Part shown: piece after piece, positions 59,901 to 64,000 of the stretch
How the letters are laid out: each line of letters starts with the position of its first letter
How positions within the stretch are numbered: position 1 is the first letter of the stretch
Assembly: GCF_000374125.1 (NCBI RefSeq)
Contig: NZ_KB893625.1
Span: 654,945-718,944, forward strand
Direction: 5' to 3'
Source of the DNA: Niabella aurantiaca DSM 17617
Lineage (GTDB): Bacteria > Bacteroidota > Bacteroidia > Chitinophagales > Chitinophagaceae
Length of the DNA stretch: 64,000 nucleotides
Notes under the pieces: generated by a model
What the model saw: only the letters and a program-made list of their open reading frames with translations
The model's database searches: none
Told to the model about the DNA's origin: nothing
Made by a program: the position numbers and the translations under genes

Positions 59901-61634
59901 TTGAAAAAGTATTTGTTTACCTTGCTGCTGTTTTTTTGGGGATCGCTTGCCATGGCCCAGCAGAAAATGCTGCAAAAAGTGATCTCTGTTGATTTCAGGA
60001 ATATTACGATGTACGATGCGCTGATGCAGATCGAAGCCAGGGCCGGCTTCTATTTTTCCTACGACAACCAGTTTATCAAAAATCAGAAGCGGGTATCGTT
60101 CGCTGTAAGCAATAAGCCGGTGGCAGCGATACTGGACCTGCTGTTTGATAACGAGTATCAATACATCGTGCAGAACAATAAGGTGGTCATCCGTAAAAAA
60201 GAGCCGCCGTATATTGTGGTACAGGGCCGTTTTATTGATCATACGGACCAGAAGCCGGTGGCGTATGTAAGTGTTTATATACCGGAGTTGCAGATCGGGA
60301 CCATGTCGGATGAACAGGGATCCTTCTCCCTCCGCATGCCCCTGTCGGCAAACATGACATTAACGGTGAACCGTGTTTCTTATTATGATACTTTATTGCA
60401 TATAGATGGCAAAAACGACCCAATGCTAACCGTGCCGCTGGTGCCGCATATCATGGAAGAAAATGAAGTGCGGCTGACATCAGTACAACGGCACTGGCTG
60501 GCCCGGCGGCTGATCGGCACCCGGCAAAGGCTCAGCAGCATCAATCTTAAAAATTACTTTTATCAGCAGAAGTTCCAGCTGGGCGTCCTTCCGGGAATTG
60601 CCACGAAGAACGTATTGAAAGGTCAGCAGGAGAACAAGCTTTCGTTTAACTTATTGGGTGGCTATGCGGCGGAGGTAGATGCGCTGGAGATCGGTGGCCT
60701 GTTCAATATCGTACAGAAGCATGTCCGGTCCGTGCAGGTTGGTGGATTGGCCAATTTTGTGGGCGGCAGCGTGCATGGTGTGCAGGTGGGCGGGCTGTAT
60801 AATTATGCGGGCGATACGGTAAGCGGATTGCAGATCGGCGGATTAGCAAATGCCGACAAGAGCGCCATGACCGGCTTGCAGATCACCGGTGGGTACAACA
60901 GTACCGGTGCCTTCACCGGTCTGCAGATCGCCGGTATTGCCAATAACGCGCAGAGCGTACAAAAAGGAATGCAGCTGTCAGGTATCGTGAATCGCACCAC
61001 CGTTTTTGAACAAGGCCTGCAACTGTCCGGGCTGGTGAACGTGGCAACGGAAATGAGCCGCGGTGCCCAGGTTGCCGGACTGGTGAACCGGGCAAAGAAG
61101 ATAAATGGCTTTCAGCTGGGGCTGGTGAACCTGGCAGATACGCTCAGGGGCATTGCCATCGGACCATTCAATTATCACCGCAACGGCAAGCATGCTTTTT
61201 CGGTTTCGGCACAGGAGAACGGCCAGGTTAATGTTAGTTACAAATCCGGGAACCGGTCTTTATATAATATTCTTCAGCTGGGTTGGGTGCATGCCGGCAA
61301 CCCAGGCGGCTACTACCTGTTTGGTTACGGACTGGGCAGCGAATGGACGCTGAAGCGGAAGATAAAAATGGCCACAGAACTGGTGAGCCTTTTTTACACC
61401 ACGGCCAAAGAATTTAACACCAATTATGATAACGTCTGCTTTCAGCCGGTGCTGATGTATCAGGTGCATCCCAAACTGCAATTGTTTGCCGGCCCCCGGC
61501 TGCAGTATCAGCTTACGGGAAGCAATGACGGCCAGGATGCCTATACCAATTTTCGCCGGAATATGATCACCCTGAACGAAAACAGCCGCAATCCGCTAAG
61601 CCTGGGCTGGACCATCGGGATGAATCTTTTTTAA
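59901..61634 (+). CDS. STN-domain outer-membrane protein with GLxN repeats, in place of a TonB-dependent receptor
   Basis: A 577-residue protein starting with TTG; no ATG fits, and the signal peptide MKKYLFTLLLFFWGSLAMAQ begins there. Residues about 25-98 are an STN domain (SVDFRNITMYDALMQIEARA to VVIRKK). Residues about 103-190 are CarboxypepD_reg-like (VVQGRFIDHTDQKPVAYVSV). Residues about 240-420 hold ten or so repeats of the type GLQIGGLANxx (VQVGGLANFVGG, VQVGGLYNYAG, LQLSGLVNVA), and the C-terminal third alternates as beta-strands ending WTIGMNLF. A TonB plug and 22-strand barrel are absent. It likely signals to FecR from the outer membrane. Confidence 0.8.
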   Translation: MKKYLFTLLLFFWGSLAMAQQKMLQKVISVDFRNITMYDALMQIEARAGFYFSYDNQFIKNQKRVSFAVSNKPVAAILDLLFDNEYQYIVQNNKVVIRKKEPPYIVVQGRFIDHTDQKPVAYVSVYIPELQIGTMSDEQGSFSLRMPLSANMTLTVNRVSYYDTLLHIDGKNDPMLTVPLVPHIMEENEVRLTSVQRHWLARRLIGTRQRLSSINLKNYFYQQKFQLGVLPGIATKNVLKGQQENKLSFNLLGGYAAEVDALEIGGLFNIVQKHVRSVQVGGLANFVGGSVHGVQVGGLYNYAGDTVSGLQIGGLANADKSAMTGLQITGGYNSTGAFTGLQIAGIANNAQSVQKGMQLSGIVNRTTVFEQGLQLSGLVNVATEMSRGAQVAGLVNRAKKINGFQLGLVNLADTLRGIAIGPFNYHRNGKHAFSVSAQENGQVNVSYKSGNRSLYNILQLGWVHAGNPGGYYLFGYGLGSEWTLKRKIKMATELVSLFYTTAKEFNTNYDNVCFQPVLMYQVHPKLQLFAGPRLQYQLTGSNDGQDAYTNFRRNMITLNENSRNPLSLGWTIGMNLF

Positions 61635-61692
61635 TGACAGCATAGGGGTAATAAGGCTTTAGGATGTATTAGAGGGATACATTACTAAAGAC

Positions 61693-62709
61693 ATGAAAAT
61701 TAAACATTCAATTTTACTACCCGTATTTGTTATTTCCGGTTTAAAGCTTGCTGCACAGGAGCATGCAGGCAAATCGGTGCACCTGGGATTGGTAACCCCC
61801 ATCAGTACACAGGGCGTGCATGCCCGCGATATAAGTCCGGCCTTCGCCTTGCATGCATTGCAAGGCGTGAACCGGGATAATAAGGGCGTATCTGTTGCCG
61901 GGTTGTATGCCACGCTTTACGGAAGCAATCGCGGGGTAATGGTCAGCGGGCTGGTCAATCAGGTTAAAGGCTCAAACAAAGGCGTAGCCATTGCGGGGTT
62001 GGTGAACACTTCCCGGAACGGAAGAGGATTGCAGCTGGCCGGGTTGCATAACCATGATGCCGGCAACGGGTTTATACAGATAGGCGGCTTAAGCAATTAT
62101 AGTCATTACAGCCTGTTGCAGCTGGCTGGCCTGGTCAACACATCGCGGCACGCCGGAAATCAGATCGCAGGCCTGGTGAATAAGGCCCGGACTGTCGAAG
62201 GAGTTCAGCTATCGGGGCTCATCAATATCGCCGACAGCTCCCGGTATCCCATTGGCATTTTAAACTTTATCAGGCATGGTGAAAAGCAGATCGGGTTGCA
62301 GGTTTACGATGATGTATCGGCAAGCCTGGTATTGCGTACCGGAAGTTATAAAACTTATGGTATCGTTGGGGCCGGGCTGGCAAAGGACCGGGGCCGGACC
62401 GTGCTTCAGATGGAAACCGGGCTGGGATACCGCATACCTCTGACCAGGGGGATACGGGTGAATTCGGAAGCCGTGCTTATGGCACGCACCGACGTTCATA
62501 ATTTTATCAGGCATACAGAATCATTGAGAACACTGCTTGGAATAAAGGTCACACCTGCTATAGAGCTCACTATCGGACCAGCCCTGTATATTACGGATCA
62601 GTCGGATTCTGAATTGTTCTCCGGGCATTATATCTGGAAGATCAAAAAGCGGGAATCCGTGCTGCTGGTTGCCCCGGGAGCCATTGCCGGGATCAATATC
62701 CGTCTCTAA
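61693..62709 (+). CDS. exported GLxN-repeat protein, paralogue of the preceding gene without STN domain
   Basis: A 338-residue protein with signal peptide MKIKHSILLPVFVISGLKLAAQ. Residues about 55-200 are repeats: GVSVAGLYATLYGS, GVMVSGLVNQVKGS, GVAIAGLVNTSRNG, LQLAGLHNHDAG, IQIGGLSNYS, VQLSGLINIAD. A C-terminal beta-rich region follows (VGAGLAKDRGR to APGAIAGINIRL). It lacks the STN and regulatory domains of its neighbour. Repeats of about 20-22 residues suggest a beta-solenoid; function is unknown. Same operon, 58 nt downstream. Confidence 0.75.
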   Translation: MKIKHSILLPVFVISGLKLAAQEHAGKSVHLGLVTPISTQGVHARDISPAFALHALQGVNRDNKGVSVAGLYATLYGSNRGVMVSGLVNQVKGSNKGVAIAGLVNTSRNGRGLQLAGLHNHDAGNGFIQIGGLSNYSHYSLLQLAGLVNTSRHAGNQIAGLVNKARTVEGVQLSGLINIADSSRYPIGILNFIRHGEKQIGLQVYDDVSASLVLRTGSYKTYGIVGAGLAKDRGRTVLQMETGLGYRIPLTRGIRVNSEAVLMARTDVHNFIRHTESLRTLLGIKVTPAIELTIGPALYITDQSDSELFSGHYIWKIKKRESVLLVAPGAIAGINIRL

Positions 62710-62745
62710 TTATTTAATCAATCATTTATAAAAATCAAAACGAAA

Positions 62746-63456
62746 ATGAAACAGATCCTACCATTATCTCTTATGTTGTTAATGCTAGCCGCTTCCCAGG
62801 GTTGTAAGAAAGTATATCCGGACGGGCCGGCAGTAAGGGAAACGCGGAGTGTAACCGGGTTTGATAAAATTGAAACAACGATTAGCGGTCATGTGGAATA
62901 TACGAAAGGGACAGATACAAAAGTGGAAGTGCTCGCCGCCGATAATATACAGCGGTATGTGATTACAGAAGTGGTAGACGGGAAACTGGTGGTCCGTACG
63001 CCCAATAATGTGACCATTAAAAGAGGAAGTGTAACCGTATATGTGACGGTGCCTGAACTGAAAGCAATAACACTTACAGGCAGCGGCAATTTTACCGCTT
63101 TGGACGCAATAACGGCCGGTTCCATGGAGCTGAAACTTACCGGCTCCGGCAATATGTTCCTTGCAAAATTGTCGGCTGCGTCGCTGAAAACACAGATCAG
63201 CGGCAATGGTGATGTGACGATCAACGCCGGGCAGTGCAACAGTCAGGATGTAACGCTTACCGGGAGCGGAGACTATGATGCGCATCAGATGCAGAGCAAT
63301 GAAGCAAAGCTCCGGCTTACCGGTTCCGGCGATACCAACGTATGGGCAACGGATCATTTGAACGTAACGATCACCGGCAGCGGGGATGTACGTTACGTGG
63401 GCAACCCTGCAGTTTCGGCGGCGATCACCGGTTCCGGAACAGTTAAGGGATTCTGA
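62746..63456 (+). CDS. GIN-domain (DUF2807) lipoprotein
   Basis: A 236-residue protein with lipoprotein signal MKQILPLSLMLLMLAASQGC (Cys20). The rest is the DUF2807 right-handed beta-helix-like domain, with repeated ITLTGSGNFTAL, LKLTGSGNMFLA, VTLTGSGDYDAH, LRLTGSGDTNVW and VTITGSGDVRYVG. Such proteins are common in Bacteroidota and often sit near regulators and envelope genes; a role in surface adhesion is proposed for the family but unproven. It ends the ECF-sigma cluster. Confidence 0.9.
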   Translation: MKQILPLSLMLLMLAASQGCKKVYPDGPAVRETRSVTGFDKIETTISGHVEYTKGTDTKVEVLAADNIQRYVITEVVDGKLVVRTPNNVTIKRGSVTVYVTVPELKAITLTGSGNFTALDAITAGSMELKLTGSGNMFLAKLSAASLKTQISGNGDVTINAGQCNSQDVTLTGSGDYDAHQMQSNEAKLRLTGSGDTNVWATDHLNVTITGSGDVRYVGNPAVSAAITGSGTVKGF

Positions 63457-63665
63457 TATTTTTTCCGGAACGCGGCGCTTTATTGTATAAGCACCCGTCA
63501 GGCAGGTATTCTGTTTCTTTCAAAAATGTGTTAAGCTCATTTAAACGGTTCCTTAAAAAGTGTTAATGATAAAATCCTGTTGCCGGTTCACAAAAAAAAC
63601 CAACATCTTACCATGAAAATTATACGGCTCAGGCACTATTGTTTTTAAAGGGTTGCCGGCGCTGT

Positions 63666-63673
63666 TATGTTTG
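63666..63673 (+). promoter_or_regulatory. TAnnTTTG -7 box for the START-like gene
   Basis: TATGTTTG, 13 nt before ATG 63687. No TTG at the usual -33 spacing. Confidence 0.5.
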
Positions 63674-63686
63674 TAAAAAATAGTTT

Positions 63687-64000
63687 ATGAAAAAGATACT
63701 TTTTTTGATGTCGCTGTTCCTCTGCGGCAGTCTGTTAAGCGCAACGCCTTCCGGCGATTTTAAAATGGTGAAGACCTCCAATGGAATTGCCCTGTATGAA
63801 CGCTGGGTAATGCATAATGGCAATAAGGTGCGGGAGCTGAAAGTTTCGTTTGAGGTTGCCGGCGCGGGATTGACGGATGTGGTAACGCTTTTGAAAGATG
63901 CTGCAAAGGGAAGCCGCTGGAACGTAAAATCGAGCGCGTATAAAATAGCCCGCACCCGCGATGAGCATGTATGGCTGAACTACATCCGGTATGCGTTGCC
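63687..64000 (+). CDS. START/SRPBCC-like exported protein, 5' part only
   Basis: The first 104 codons of a gene cut by the right edge. A signal peptide (MKKILFLMSLFLCGSLLSA) is followed by DFKMVKTSNGIALYERWVMHNGNKVRELKV (in parts) and a stretch VAGAGLTDVVTLLKDAAKGSRWN. This resembles START-domain proteins, where an activated Trp/Asn region follows the first helices. It is separated from the GIN-domain gene by 230 nt and has its own promoter box. Confidence 0.7.
   Translation, partial: MKKILFLMSLFLCGSLLSATPSGDFKMVKTSNGIALYERWVMHNGNKVRELKVSFEVAGAGLTDVVTLLKDAAKGSRWNVKSSAYKIARTRDEHVWLNYIRYAL

Noticed and set aside
58932-60242. 436-codon open frame on the minus strand across the fecR and STN genes
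   Set aside because: It is antisense to two genes with clear domains, shows no domain of its own, and its composition is what the opposite strand's codons would produce.
60660-62260. Repeated DNA in the GLxN region considered as a CRISPR or simple tandem array
   Set aside because: The repetition is at protein level with varied codons inside two long open frames; there are no identical repeats with spacers.

Overview
The window comes from a Bacteroidota chromosome, most likely Chitinophagaceae/Chitinophagia. The signs are a SusC/SusD pair, TAnnTTTG-type promoters, an ECF sigma/FecR pair with an STN-domain partner, bacillithiol genes (bshC, ytxJ), a type II chorismate-mutase/DAHP-synthase fusion, and almost no Shine-Dalgarno sites. 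The genus is inference.

Left part (1-14431): one tightly packed + strand polysaccharide-utilisation operon. Order: susC (3' end only), susD, a clan GH-D-like glycosidase, SDR, enolase-superfamily dehydratase, a SnoaL-RidA fusion, a creatininase-family hydrolase, a FucP-like permease, a second SDR, an FAH-family hydrolase, a decayed gene, a large FAD-dependent oxidoreductase and a BNR/Asp-box beta-propeller. The SDR/dehydratase/SDR/FAH/FucP set matches a non-phosphorylating sugar-acid route of the L-fuconate type. The creatininase and RidA members are unexplained extras. By eye the block is more AT-rich than the rest, lacks the 7-nt intergenic arrays seen elsewhere, and stops beside the 3' end of a tRNA-Met gene, so it may be an acquired island.

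Middle (14801-28000): housekeeping and transport genes. These are tRNA-Met, ytxJ, a YebC-family factor, an APC permease, a dicarboxylate/amino-acid symporter, DedA, a GH3 glucosidase, an RluA-family pseudouridine synthase, lipB, a DUF6624-like lipoprotein and an OmpA-like protein.

Aromatic operon (28062-36023): pheA, an aminotransferase, tyrA, DAHP synthase/chorismate mutase, aroB, aroA and aroC. It is preceded by an unannotated 28-codon leader ORF packed with Phe/Tyr/Trp codons, a candidate antiterminator segment and a perfect intrinsic terminator. This is a textbook-like attenuator in a phylum where such control is little documented, and it is the most notable single find.

Right part (36134-64000): glsB, purU, bshC, purE, pncB, an L,D-transpeptidase-like gene, two tandem SRPBCC genes opposite a GlxA-type regulator, a sialate O-acetylesterase, an esterase, the N-degron pair clpS-aat, a GMC oxidoreductase/subunit-3/TIM-barrel cluster resembling 3-keto-glycoside metabolism, a decayed XRE regulator, an ABC-F protein, an SDR and an M1 peptidase. 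Last comes an ECF-sigma/FecR operon whose third gene carries an STN domain on a GLxN-repeat/beta-barrel protein instead of a TonB-dependent receptor. It is followed by a second repeat protein, a GIN-domain lipoprotein and a truncated START-like gene.

Degenerate 7-nt periodic arrays are scattered through intergenic DNA right of the tRNA, and one lies in frame inside aroA. Several genes have a TAnnTTTG box 4-5 nt before their ATG, which implies leaderless mRNAs.
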